A model generated the notes under the pieces. The model made no database searches, was not told where the DNA came from, and worked only from the letters and a program-made list of their open reading frames with translations. A stretch of DNA of 64,000 nt from positions 79,513,248 to 79,577,247 of the forward strand of contig RSEF01000003.1 of NCBI GenBank assembly GCA_003993805.1, read 5' to 3'. This DNA comes from Himantopus leucocephalus (taxonomy: Eukaryota > Chordata > Aves > Charadriiformes > Recurvirostridae). Positions 25,677 through 38,130 of the stretch are shown one piece after another. The translations under genes and the position numbers were made by a program. Position 1 is the stretch's first letter, and the number at the start of each line of letters is the position of its first letter.

Positions 25677-25817
25677 GATGATATTTCTGGTTCACCTGTT
25701 TTAAAATAAAATTTAACTAATTCCTAGTGTGGTTTTAGTGGTCTGATGCTCATATAAAACATTGCCAACTCTACAGGCGTATGAATAAAACTTGCAAGTG
25801 GTGTTGCTGATAGCACG

Positions 25818-26177
25818 GAGTTCTTGGTTCTTGGAAATTCAGTGACTGGATACTACAGATTTACCTTCTTGCTGTGCAGGAAGACATTTGCAAAACATTA
25901 TACCGTGAAATGTAGTTTTCCTCAGACCTGCATGCAGCTCTGTGTTTGTATAGGAAAGTTTGCCATCACTGGCAGTTTTCTGCTCATCTGCAAATTNAGA
26001 GTTCTTGGTTCTTGGAAATACAGTGAGCGGATACTACAGATTTACATTCTTGCTGGGCAGGAAGAGATTTGCAAAACAATGTACCGTGAAATGTAGTTTT
26101 CCTCAGACCTGCATGCAGCTCTGTGTTTGTATAGGAAAGTTTGCCATCACTGGCAGTTTTCTGCTCATCTGCAAATT
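25818..26177. repeat. Second N-joined tandem duplication (probable assembly artefact)
   Basis: Two 179-base copies, 25818-25996 and 25999-26177, meet at N 25997. Both begin GAGTTCTTGGTTCTTGGAAA and end CTCATCTGCAAATT, with identical length and a handful of substitutions. Open frames that run through the N (25824-26259, both strands) are products of the duplication and are not genes. Confidence 0.85.
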
Positions 26178-29100
26178 GCTCAAAGAAGCTGGTGCTTGAC
26201 TTTGCGAACCTGCAGTTGGGAGGAATGAGCAGATGAGCCCACCAAGCAACATGACTCATTGTTTCAGCTATACTTTCCTTTTTATACTTACTGAAAGACT
26301 TGCCTCATGGTTACAAATGAATTTTAATAGCACGTTTAAATGGGAAATGAAAATGAAATACTTACTGTATTATCTTGAGCCTCTATAGGGCAGAATTTTC
26401 CCATGCATACCTATGTACTGAAGGGTCTCCGTTCTACCTTGCACATTAGAAAACTTGCCAGCCAAATTCAGGGCCTTTCTTCATTTATTTGCCACACAGG
26501 CCAAAGTAAAAGGATAAATGGGAAGGGTGACTCTTTAGATCCCTTGCTGATCTTCTATTAAGACAAAATGAGCATGCAGGCAAATACAAACTTTAATCTG
26601 TATTTAGAAATTAGCATACTGGATATGCAATACCTCGGAAGACAATTATATCTTAGAATCCTATCCATTTATCACCTGCTGAAACAAGTATAACTGCCTA
26701 GTAGAAGCTAGATTATTTTCTCTTAAATGGAATTTCACTTAATAACTGCAGCTTAATCACTGCAGTATATAATTTATTTTCATTAGGCTCTATCAGTCTC
26801 CTGGGAGACAAGGGCTTAAGGAAATTCAGCCATCAATTTTTTTTTTCTGACCTGTATTTTTAGACTTGCAATTTAGATTATTTCAAGTAATTTCTCTTTA
26901 TCTGCCCTCTTTATAACTGCATATAATTATCTTAAAGAACATTAAGAGGAAATATCAGAAATCAGAACATATTATGAGTGTCTTGCATGGTCCAGAGAGA
27001 ATTGGGTCACAATACTATAGCACAGCTTTTTCTAATAGAAGGCCTTGTATATTTTTCATGTAATTAAGTGAAAACCCACAACACTAATTTAATGTATTAG
27101 TAACTAAAAGCTAATTTGTTTTACACTAACATATAATTAACATATAAAGATCAAGACCAGATAAACTGCTTAGAGGTGTACAATTACACAAAAGAATTAA
27201 TATACATAAGAACATATCTGTGGATACTCTTCAACCAGTAACAACATGTACTGAGGCTCTGGATTCAGGTGTAATACCAGCAGCAGCCAGAATCTGGAAT
27301 TATAGTCATACGTTTCATCAAAGCAGTAAAGTGGTGCAGGTATTCATACAAGGTTTGTAACGAAGATTTTTGTTTCCTCTGAAGAAGAACTCACTATAGG
27401 AAAAAGCATACTGCCTGTTTCTGTGAAAGATGTTTTCTTCTTTCTTGGCATCTTTGAAAGATGCCAACCATGGGACACTGACCTGCGGGGGGCTCATCAG
27501 CCCCAGTGCTTACACAAATGGTTATCTCAGTGGGAGGGTGGTGGGTGCAGCTCACACGGTTCAGAGCATAAGCCTCCCACTTGGCTGGACGGCAGCAGTC
27601 TCCAGCCAGCTGTGCTGCATGGGGCTGGGCTGGGCGGCCAGCTGTGCCCATGCTACCAGCTGTGCCCATGCCGCCAGCTGTGTCTGTGCTCTAAGGCAGT
27701 GGGTGGCTGAAACAACAACTCTTTCCCTTTGTTAACCTCATAGGCCGTTTGTCCCTGGGATGCTGGCATGAGGGCTGTTTTTAACTCTAACTTTTATGGA
27801 TTTCATCTTATTCCCCTCTAGGGTCAGACCCTTGAAGTTGCTATTTTCACTTCTTCCACCTGGACTTTTTGCTTGGGCATTGCCTGCTGTATAATACCCA
27901 CCTTTACCTTACTGTCCTCCTTCTTTAACATTCTTGAGCCATAGGAGCTCAACTCCTGTGGTGGTGACTTGTTCAACATTGGCTGAGTTGTAGGGTGACT
28001 TATAAAGCCCTTGCCAGCAGCAAGACACCACGCTGAATGGGGCTGCTGCCATCGTGCTGGCTAACAGCGTGTCAGAGCCTTAGCCCATCTCTCCATCTGC
28101 TTGTCGGACCTTTCCCCGGGCAAAAGCATGCCAAACACAGCTCTTTCTGTAGCTCAGCAGTACATGGCTGAGCCATTGCCGTTACTTTCACCACTTGGCA
28201 CTGAGTTACACCACAACTGCAGCATTCCCATGACAGGTTTCCTTTAATTGCTTCCAGTGTAGTATAATGAGTACGTACGTGAATAAGTGAACAGTTGCCA
28301 TTTGGCATCAATCTTTATTTTAACTTTTTTTTGGCTGTATTCTCTTGCTAGACGTCAGGACAGGAGAGTAGACATATTCTCTGCTCCAGTATGACTGCCA
28401 CTGGAGGCTAGCTTGCCTGTGAAAGATCGTTATTTTCACTAAAGCTCTGAGAAAGTGACAATGGACCAAATTCTCTCTGCTTCCCACTCATATGAAGTGA
28501 TAACTCCACTGGAAAAAAAACAGTTATTGTGGCTGCAGGTGGATGTTAGAGGAGGGATGTTGAGGCTCTTCATCAGTCCATATGGAAGCACTGATGCATG
28601 TTTGATTTCTCCAAACACGCAAAGAAAGACAAAATGAGGGGAAATGCTTTAACTTGATTGCTGTTTTGGATGTATATTAGTGCCACAGCATGCAACACAG
28701 GTTTTCCTTAGGAGTGAATGTGTCTTCATCCACACCTGGGGACAAGTGGAGCACACCTAGGGGAATCAAGGATGAAGCTGTGTATGTGATGCTATCCCAA
28801 GTACCCTATTGCAGACTGAACGCAGGGTACCTCTAGAAGAAAGCAAGCAAATAATTTCCAAGATTGTGTAAGTATGTGCTGTTAATATGTGTGCAAGGTG
28901 TTGTACAAGGCAGTCCATGATGGCTTGGCAGGCTCAGTTCTGACCAATTGAAGAAGAGGTCCTTGTCAGACGGAACCACGGAAGGCTCCTGCTTGCCACC
29001 AGCAGACAGACAGGCTGTGCCAGCACTTCCTGCTAGTGAGGAAGGGGAAGATGCTTTTATGCACAACCAACAGGCTGCTTAACCTTTGCAGGGAATGGGT

Positions 29101-32100
29101 GGAAAGTTTTGCCAGAGGTCATCCTACTTTGTGGCAGCATGTGGAGATCACCTGCCACCTGGGACGTGCAGGGATCCCCAGGCAGTGGGGATATAACATT
29201 ACCTGGGGGGAGTGTGGGGTCAACACCCATCTAGGTACCTGTGCCTGAGGTAGTTGCAATAGGCTGCCTTTGTAGTTGATGGAGGGAGAAACAGACATAG
29301 AATCCTCTGATCTATTGTCTGTTTTAAGGTGAGATGTAACTTAGAAGTGCCCATTCATTGCTGTGGGTTACAGAGTCTGGATGACTAACTGGGATGTGGA
29401 TGTTTAGAGAAGTAGAGGTCTCAGGTTAGAGGGCATGCAATCATGCTAAGGTGCCTAACTGCAGTCCTCAACTTTAAGACCCTCTCCAATTTTAATTCAT
29501 TTTTAGTCCCCCTGTAAATTCTAGCTCTGTGCTATGGGGACTTGCCTCCTATAGGTAATCAGTGTTTTTGGGGGACACCAGTTACATTGCAGCCTTTCTG
29601 AACCTATCTCTTAGCTGGCACCCCCCAGGTTGTTGAAATGCTAGAGGACCACATGAGGAATAAACCAGCAAACCTACCCACTCTGCCCAACTTACAGTAG
29701 GGAAAACTGCTCATACCTNAAAAAGGCTGTCAGCATGCAATGCCCACAGGAGACTGTAACTCCAAGAGTTTCTGCTGTCAATCTCAGCAAATGAAACTGC
29801 TGATTCTGACACAAGGAAAAGCCCCAGCTGGTAAGAAGAGGCTTATGTACCATTCCCTATATCTGGAGGGGCTTTACCTGAGCCTCACTGAGCAGCCACA
29901 AGTACAGACATAGTCTCTTCCTGCTGCTCGATTCTCTTCCCACCACCCTATAAGGTCACATGGGGAAAAAAAGGCAGGAGGGAGGGGGGGGGCTCTTTTC
30001 TGCAGGAGGACCCTCCCCCCTGTTCTGCATATGAGGTCTCAGGATGTGAATGTGACCAGCTTAATTTTCCTTTGTGCTGTTAAAGATTAGCGTGTTGCTC
30101 AAAAATTGTGGCGTGTAAAAATGAATATGTTCATTGTGAACTACGCTGGACGCATATTCCTTTAATCATTACGTCTCCCATATCTGTATGAAAATCGTTA
30201 ATAGAAAAAGGCTTTGCAATTATGTAGCTACTTTCTCTGTGAGTGTTCTTGTGTTCTTGAAAAACTTTCCTAATTTCTCAGTGGTATATTCATAAGAAAG
30301 AGAATAGAACAGAAGACTTTTAGCTGGAGCCTATTATGTGTTTTTCCATCTGTTTGTGGTGAACCAGAAAGAGCTATGTGTTAGGTCTTGCCTTATGGCA
30401 ATTCCTGATCTGCAGTTGCTGTTTTCCCACACTTACTTAAGCTTCTCTGCACATCCCCGCACACAAAGCAGATGCCGGTGCCACAACAGGCCTGAGAGCC
30501 TCCTTCTGAGCGCGAGAGACTGTTATACAGCCAGGTCCTTGGGACTAGCCTCCAGCAAAGCCAGCCAACCAAACAAAAAAAGCTGCTTACCGTTGACATC
30601 AGATGATCTGAAACCGGTTTATCGATTGAAAAGGCAAAAAAAAAAAAAGGCATATGAGATCATCAGCTGTCTGCTGCAGTCATTTTGGGCTCAGTAGCCT
30701 CTTTGGTGAAAGGTTTCGGGAAAGGAAAATAACTGCCAGAAAGTGCACAGTATTTTTCCTATTTTCGAGTTCCTGGTTTTCAAGAATGTAGCAAAAAGCA
30801 GGGGTGCTGAGGAGACCTCACAAGGGATAAATCATATTTTATCTTTTAAAAAGGATGAGGGGATAAAACAATCAGTAAAGTGTATCTTTCCCTGCATTGA
30901 TGGTGATTGTTCCCTCTCCGCAGGGTTGAAATCCTGCCATATTAAAATAATTGGGAGTATGCCACTAACGTCATTAGGGCCAGGATTTCACCCCTTTTTA
31001 TTCAGACCTGGACCCTCTTGTTGGCAATTGGCCCCATCTCAAACTTTCCTCCAGGGAGCCATTCTCTTTGCATTATATCCCGATGCCCATCCAGTGCGAC
31101 AAACTGTCTGTTAGAACTAGACAGACTACTGACAAGAGACAATGAATTTGATATATGTGTTGTTAAAAGACTAAAATAATCGCGGACTTCGCTTTATTCC
31201 CCCACCCACCCCCCAAGAATTTGGAGATTTTCTGCAGCTATTTGGTAGCTTTTGAGTGTGAGGTGGCTGAAATTATTTCCATGTGCAATATCATGAAAAT
31301 AAAACTCATAGTTCATTTATGGAGTTACTCTTACCTATAGAACAATTATTCATTGTTGATAACCAGTGTCTTTTTATAACAATAAAATAATCTACCAAAC
31401 CAGACTAATTACTGTATTTTAATAACAGGTGTGATACTTGTTTTTCTTACATGTTGTAATTATGAAGTACATTGCAGAATTTTATATTCATACTGGCAGA
31501 ACATTCACAAATATACATTCATTTAAAAAGTAATTGATATCTCTTCTTATCCTTTCCACGCAGATTTTTTAGGTCAAATCCTGCTTCCATTGTCTCAGCA
31601 ACTAAAGTAAAACTAAATTCTGATTCTATCTTTTGTAAAAAAAATTAACACTTATATTACTTTACATTTTTTGACACTTTATATCTCAGGTAACCAAATC
31701 AATAGTTGCTAATAAGTGTTTTACCGAAACAAAATTAAGCTATTTTATCTCTATCAATTAATCTACATAAAGCACTCTTTAAAGACTTAATTTTGGCCAC
31801 AGTGTAATCTGCAGCCAAATCTGTATTTATTAATTTCATGGTGCCAGATAATGTATGGATATTTACGCACACCTTTGGAAGAATCTACTGAAAGGGCTTC
31901 GTGGGTCAGCTTTTCATTTCAAATTGGGCTACCCATATTTGTGAACGGATGTTAATGTAATCTGGCAATTTAATCTTCTCTTTCCTTTTTCAGAGGCCTA
32001 CTCTTAGACTTAGAAATCCCCTGAATCAAAAATACACAGCCCAAATGATCATTTTTTTATATCTATAGATTCTTGAATATTTGTTTTTCAAATTTATCAA

Positions 32101-32600
32101 TTGCTTGGCACTGTTGTTGTTGAAGACAGTATCAAATCTTTCCAGTCGCTGCTTTAAAATATAGATATAAGGAGGAAACCGTGACAAACATCTTGCCTTT
32201 GTGACAACATTATTAAAAGTCTAGCAGGGGTCTGGATCTGCAGCCCTGAGAATTTATTTTGTACCAAAAGCTCTTTGAATACATAATGAATACTCACAAA
32301 TGAGAACCTATTCAGGCAGTGTGCTATTGAGTCAAGTTCATCAAAGTTAAAGTAGCATATATTTTCTGAAAGCTGTAGATGATTACACACTGGTCTAACT
32401 TCAATGAGTTCTGATAATCATAATTTCCTGCAATAGAGTTAATTAAATTATGTTCTGCCTTGGGGTTCCTTTTCTTATACCAGTATGATTGTAAAATACT
32501 CTATTATGTTGCATTTCTGCCCAGCAGATTCTGCTTAAAAGAAACCAACCCAACGACCATATTTGTTAGCCAGAAATAAACGACTTCTGTTTTGTGTCTA
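26178..32600. other. No supported gene
   Basis: Mostly AT-rich DNA. It holds a GC-richer patch at 27480-27690 with short imperfect CCAGCTGTG-type repeats, a single N at 29719, a purine-rich G run near 29969-29990, and a C-rich run at 31199-31214. Open frames at 27394-27735 come from the short repeats. The 31300-32560 part is very AT-rich and featureless to the eye. Confidence 0.35.
27591..27692. repeat. Imperfect short repeats with CCAGCTGTG core
   Basis: CCAGCTGTG occurs four times here, the last three spaced about 18 bases apart and followed by CCCATGC or similar. CAGCTG is an E-box core, so the cluster also gives several E-boxes. The simplest reading is local slippage duplication. Confidence 0.5.
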
Positions 32601-32815
32601 CCCGTTCCTTTAATGTGTTCCTCCTAAATCGCACCTGCCACAACCGGTTTGAGAGCAGGCATCTCCTGACTGAAAGGAGCAGGGCCAGACAGTGATGGAC
32701 GGCAGCTTGCCTTGTCTCTTGGGGGAGCTTCTGGGGACCCTCCTCCCCAGCGTGGGAGCCACCGTTGCAGCGAATGCCCCCCCAGAAGGCAATAGGGAGG
32801 GAAGGACACAGCCTT

Positions 32816-32915
32816 NNNNNNNNNNNNNNNNNNNNNNNNNNNNNNNNNNNNNNNNNNNNNNNNNNNNNNNNNNNNNNNNNNNNNNNNNNNNNNNNNNNNN
32901 NNNNNNNNNNNNNNN
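32816..32915. other. Assembly gap of 100 Ns
   Basis: Exactly 100 Ns, the conventional length for a gap of unknown size. The gap is bordered on its right by an ERV-like repeat, a usual cause of assembly breaks. Frames translated through it are meaningless. Confidence 0.99.
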
Positions 32916-33125
32916 GTGTCCCCTCCCAATTTCTTGTGCATCCCCAGCCTGCTCGCTGGTGGGGCGGTGTGAGGAGCGGAAAAGGCCTTGACTAGTGTAA
33001 ACTTTACTTAGCAACAGCTAAAACAATACGTGTTATCAACATTACTCTCATACTAAATCTAAAACATAGCTCTGTACCACCTGCTAGTACAAAAGTTAAC
33101 TCTAGCCCAGCTGAAACCAGGACGT
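32916..33125. mobile_element. ERV-like avian interspersed repeat next to the gap
   Basis: From GTGTCCCCTCCCAATTTC through AAAAGGCCTTGAC, the GTTATCAACATTACTCTCAT block and AACTCTAGCCCAGCTGAAAC, the sequence resembles a segment I know from many bird genomes in or next to endogenous retroviruses. No gag, pol or env frame is visible, and the 5' part is lost in the gap. Orientation and family cannot be fixed from this fragment. GC-rich sequence left of the gap (32630-32815) may belong to the same element. Confidence 0.5.
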
Positions 33126-33504
33126 ACAGAAATAACATTAAAAATTAATTCTTCATAATAACAGGTGTTTTGGGGATTTTAAAGATTTTGTTTGTACTTC
33201 CTATAATTGAAGAATTGCCCTTAGCTCTTTGACTGCCCACAGATGTACTGGTTTTACTGTTAGCTTTCCTTATAAAACATATGCAGAATGTTATAGGTGG
33301 CTTAGTGACCTGAGGATGTGACTGCTGCCCTGTATATATGCAGTCTCACTGTAGACTGGACTCCCTTAACCTTCCTTGCCTCCCAGATGTCAACTTTCCC
33401 ATTTTTCATTAGTTATAAATAATTCTGAAGGATAACATTGCTATTGCCTTGACATCTCTTCTTAACCAGGGCTGGTTTTTAACAAAAAACCCCTCCGGAC
33501 TGGA

Positions 33505-34416
33505 CTTCTCCTAAAGCAAAGACAGGTGCAGCCTCAGAGATGATGAAGAGGAGAGTGATTGGATCTTCTCCAAGACCCTGCAGCTACNAGACCCTGAACC
33601 CCAGCAGTACCGAAGGAGGTGCAGAGGCAGAGTCTGTGCTTATGGAGTTGGGAAAACAGAGACTGCCAGAGTGAGGAGGGCTGGGAGCTTGTGAGGATGA
33701 GCGCCAGAGGGTGGCTCCTGCCCCACCTGCAGATCTGCTGCTCCAGAATAGGTTCAGTGCCCTGGCAGTAGATGAGGGCAGGGATGAGTGGAGATCTGCC
33801 TAGGGATGGATAATGAAACAGCCTAGAGCTTATGGGTCAGTACTAGCAGGCATTCTAATATGGATGATGTCATATGAGTCTGCTGCAGACCACCTGATTG
33901 GGAAGATATAGATGAGACCTCCTCCAGACAACTGGAAAGAGCCTCACATTCACAAGCCTTGTTGTTATCATGGGGGCCTTAAATCAACCTGAGATCTGCA
34001 GGAGGGACAACACAGAAGGGCACAAGCCATGCAGCAGGTTTCTGGAGTACATTGGTGATAATATCCTGACACAACCAAGAAGCCAATGAAGGGAGATGAT
34101 CTGCTGGCTCCTAAATGTGAGAAGAATGTATACAAGAGGTGGAAGAAGGGACAGGTGACTTGGAAGGAATATAAAGATACTGTCTGAACATGCAGGAATG
34201 AGGTAGGAAAACTAAGCCCATGTGGAGTAGAATCTGGCAGGGGACAAGATGGGCTTCTACAAGTACATTGCAGCAAAAAGAAGACTGGGGGAAATTTGAG
34301 CTCGCTGCTGAATGGACCAGGGGACCTGGTGACAAAGGACATTGAGAAGACCTTTAAGTTACTCAGTGCCTGCTTTGCCTTGGCCTTTATTTGTAAGATT
34401 TGCCTTCAACTGAGAT
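33505..34416 (+). mobile_element. CR1 LINE ORF2 relic, endonuclease to RT linker
   Basis: The nucleotide pattern GCAGACCACCTGATTGGGAA encodes the CRPPD block of the CR1 apurinic-type endonuclease. Later pieces give the end of that domain (a diverged copy of the LMGDFNHPDICW block, then a stretch like RRFLECI) and the linker before the reverse transcriptase: DKMGFYKYIAAKRRLGE at about 34246-34296, and LVTKD with ALAFI at 34324-34390. The pieces lie in different frames with stops, and a single N sits at 33588, so the copy is dead. Homology ends abruptly where the palindromic element begins. The start is approximate. Confidence 0.8.
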
Positions 34417-34419
34417 GTA

Positions 34420-34665
34420 CAGTGCCATGTGGAAACAACACAAATGTGTGCACAAATGATTGCATTATTGAGCATTATTCATCTAAAAAGAGTTTCAAAT
34501 ACAGTAGTCAGTTCCATCAAGGGGCTGATGTTTCAGGGAAGTAGGGACAAGGCTTATTTGCAAGCACAGTTCCTATGACAATATGTGCAAAGTGGAGCAT
34601 TGTGTGCACAAATGTCTATAAACAACCATTTGTTCATATGTTTGTGTTGTTTCCACATGGCACTG
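34420..34665. mobile_element. Palindromic non-autonomous DNA transposon (TA-flanked)
   Basis: A 28-base block at 34417-34444 is the perfect reverse complement of 34641-34668. Imperfect pairing extends a further 18 bases inward. The inverted ends read CAGTGCCATGTGGAAACAAC and are flanked on both sides by TA. That is the insertion site of Tc1/mariner-type elements, whose ends often begin CAGT. The 246-bp size and lack of any transposase fit a MITE. The internal part repeats TGTGTGCACAAATG at 34445-34458 and 34601-34614. It starts exactly where the CR1 relic stops. Family is inferred from ends and flanks only. Confidence 0.65.
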
Positions 34666-34668
34666 TAC

Positions 34669-37600
34669 ACCTACTTTGTGCAAATGTCATGACTTGGAAC
34701 TAACAGTGCTGGTGATGCAGCTTTTTGACTGACAGCACTGTGAAAAATAGCTCCTTGATATGCGTACTTAGTTAAAAGTCACAACGACAGAAGCAACTGG
34801 GCCATGATTGCCAGCCAAAGTTGCTCTGTAAATTCAGTTCTGTTAAACGCTAACTTATTGTTACAGATCCAACCCAGCATAATCAAGTAATTATATGGTT
34901 GCAGCTGGTAAAGCAGACTGACATTTATTTGACTGTGGAACAAAAGTGTGTGAAGCTGGTCTAACTACTCAGGACAATGTGGAAGGCTTTAAACAAAAAT
35001 CACAAGGATAAATACTGAGAAGCAAAATTTGAAGGAATGTGTAAAGTCCAGCTGATGTACTGCGGCCACTGCGCTTTAATGGGATTCTGTCAAAATCTAA
35101 ATGGGTGGAAATTGCATGCCCACGCGTCAGAAGATATTCTGACTGAAATATATGCTCCAGGCTTGTCTACTTGCCAACACCTTTGCTTTCGGTCCTGCAA
35201 GCTGGGAATCACGTCACTGAAACATGCCACAGCTGGGAAAATGCTGATATTAGGCTGCATTTTTTTCAACTTTAAAATATTCCTTTTGGAGCAATATTCC
35301 TTTTGTGCAATTAGGGATGTTCAGATTTATTTCTTATGAATTTGTTTCAGAATTTTGAAGTAAGTGGTGATTCTGGTGAGATTGCTTTGTGGGAGACAGA
35401 GCAATCGAGAAAGGAGGCATCTGTGACTGCTAGTGGTAGTGGCTGGGACCTCGTGCTAGTGAAGTGAAAGTTTAAGGGTTATTGTTTCTCTGAGACTCGA
35501 GAAAACGGTGTGAGGAAAAGAAATTTGTAAATGCATTTGGAAAATATCACCAAAGAAGAAAATCTAGTGATGTGTACTTAGTTAAGGAATTGTCATTTTG
35601 GATGCTCTTTGCCCTTTCACCCAACCCAGACTTGCTGGGTTTATCTGATATGCTGATTTTCCAAAGTGGTGTCTCTGTACGATGTAGGCTTTGGAACTCT
35701 AAACATAATTGTTTATTGGTGGGAGCAGGAGCTTAGATGCCCACAATACCCAGCTGAAAGACATTTTATCACAAAAATTGCTAATACTGACTGTTTAAAC
35801 CAGTAGCTTTTTGTTTGAAAAAAGAACAAAAATAAAGAAAAAAAATATGAGTGAGAAGAGTGAACATAGAAAAATGAGAAATACACTTACCATGGTGGAT
35901 GCAGAAGATAAAGCAGGAATGGAAATAAGGGTGAGAGTTTAAGGAGGGAACGTCACACATTTCTATTCTGGTTTAAATTTTCAGTCCTCGTAGAGGAAGT
36001 TTTTTTCAGGGATGCTGTCATTCATTAGTTACTTGGACACAGGTTGTAAAGTGCAAGTCACTTAAAGATCTGGCTCCTGGCTTGGATGTAATGAAGAATT
36101 CAGGAGGAGTTAGGCAGAAAATCTAATTCAGGAAGAAAGTATCATGGATTAGTATTTATGATTACCTTCAGATATACAAAATGTTAAGTCATTTTATTTG
36201 GTCTTTTTTATGTATAATGTTTTGGCATGGATTTTTGCACTGTCAGCTTAGGAGCATTTATGTCTCAAAAACAAATACACCGGATTTGTAGTGTATTGAG
36301 GGGATGAGAAGAGATCTGAAGATGACAGCAAAGATAAGAAAAGGAATGAAAGTAATGAAGAACTGCTGATCTTTTCAAGTCTGTGAAATTAAAGAAAATT
36401 GGAGTATTAATTCTGATCAGGAAGATGCTCTTGGACTGTTGTCCTCTTAATTAGTTCAGCTGGGTTCAGTGGAAGATACAACCTATTGTCCAGCAAATCC
36501 AGTGGTACTTGCTTTCTAAACTGGTAAATGCTTTAGTCCATTCTACACTGTGTGAGCTGTTGAAGAGGCTAGTTGCCCTCAAGTTCCTACTACAAAGAAT
36601 TTTTTGTTTTGGCAAGCATTGCACCATTATTTGTCACTCATGCAGCTCCCTACCCCCTCCAGCTCCTGACTTCACTACTAAAAGAAAGTCAGCCTTTTGA
36701 ATTAAAACCCAGCAAACTGCGCTGCCTTATGTTAGCATCTCATTGCTGCTGATGGAGAGCCTCTGCCCGAGCTGCATCATTAACTCTCCTCAGGAGGAGC
36801 CTTTATTCTGATTTGTTTCCAGGAGCTGCCACATGGCAGCAAGTGGGCATGGTTCAAACCCCAGAGGTGGGAAGGCAGGCCAGGGCTCCAGGGCACTCCT
36901 GCTCCCGGACCCCACAGCATCCACTGTGGTGGAGCGGCGACAGCAATCAGCTACTGCGGCCGTATGAAGATTGGCCACTTTGGGGTATCTATCACGAAGT
37001 CCTAATGATAGTCCTAATGACACAGCGTTCTTTGTTTATGTGCCAATGTAGGTGTATCTTTTCTGAATAAATAATACAGCCAGGTCAGAGACTGTGTAGT
37101 TAGCTGTGGGTATAGCACACTCTCTTCTTAGGGGAGGACAGTCTGAAAAAGTATATATGAATTGAGGGAAGGGGGTAACTCAGGCTTCAGCTCAGTAATC
37201 ATCAATGGACTCATTTGTGGTGCCTCCCCTTCCCCGCCCCCTGGTTAAACAAAATTAACTTCTCAACCTCCATCCACTGTTCAGCATTGCATCACTCCTG
37301 TCATCATATTCCCATTGTACTAGAGTCCCTCCCAGCACTCCTCTCCTTTCAGTACTTCTCTCCTAATATGAACAAAATAAACTGTTGAAAGTGAGTGTCA
37401 TGAAATAAATTAAGTTTGAGCAGGGGTTAGAATGGGGCAATATCACTGACCAGGCCATTCTGCCACCAATGGGCAGGATGGGACGAAGGGTGGGAAAACA
37501 GCCACCGCACTCAGGCTGCCTTCACCAGCATCATTAAGGAAACAGGCGTGAAGAGGCAAGGCTGAGAGAAGTAAAATGATTTTGGTCCTTGAAATCAGGA

Positions 37601-37991
37601 ATGAAAAGCTAAGTATGAAGTCTTATGTGGCAGAAGGAATAGCAGCAACAAGTTAATACATGGGAATGGCAGTCAAAATGATAATCTCAGGAGTAATCTC
37701 AGCCACGTATTTTTTCACAAATTGAGGGCATTTACTATAGACATTAGAAAGTTGCAAGGAGCATACTGTGAAATCATTAGAGCCTGAATGAGATTTAAAA
37801 CCTGATTACCATTTATCTATGCATTGTCATATTGCTGTTGAGAACTCAAGTCCAAGAATTCAGCTCTGGTTGTGTAAATTTAGGACAAAGATGAAATATT
37901 TCGGACAGAATGTCACAGTGGCAGGCTAGGATATTGTATTGGCTGGAAGAAGACAGATGCAGAGATTCAGGCTGTACTTTCAATTAGGATT
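34669..37991. other. No supported gene
   Basis: This is AT-rich DNA without a recognised repeat. The block 36823-36984 is GC-richer, with an acceptor-like tract before it and GTATCT after it. It is open in two + frames and on the - strand, with no recognisable domain, so I do not call an exon. Confidence 0.35.
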
Positions 37992-38130
37992 AACATAAGA
38001 AAGGCCATACTGAGTCAGACCTAGCCAAGTATATTGGTTGTAACAATGGCCAAAAGAAGATGCCACTTGGGGAAAGAGAAGTGCAGTAGAGCAAGCATAT
38101 GGTGATAATTTCCTGAAGAAAAGTGGAAAA
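37992..38130 (-). mobile_element. Ancient CR1-family 3' end
   Basis: AACATAAGAAAGGCCATACT, followed by GAGTCAGACC, the CTAGCCAAGTAT block, CAATGGCCA and GCAAGCATATGGTGATA, matches the reverse complement of an old CR1-type 3' region found across archosaurs and turtles. It is more diverged than the copy at 2378, consistent with much greater age. Confidence 0.75.

Noticed and set aside
25824..26259. Overlapping frames on both strands containing an unknown residue
   Set aside because: They are generated by the N-joined duplication at 25818-26177.
32610..33014. Frames on both strands with long runs of unknown residues
   Set aside because: They are read through the 100-N gap and have no meaning.
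33968..34342. A 124-codon - strand frame with Cys/Ser/Pro-rich sequence
   Set aside because: It is antisense to the CR1 endonuclease relic.
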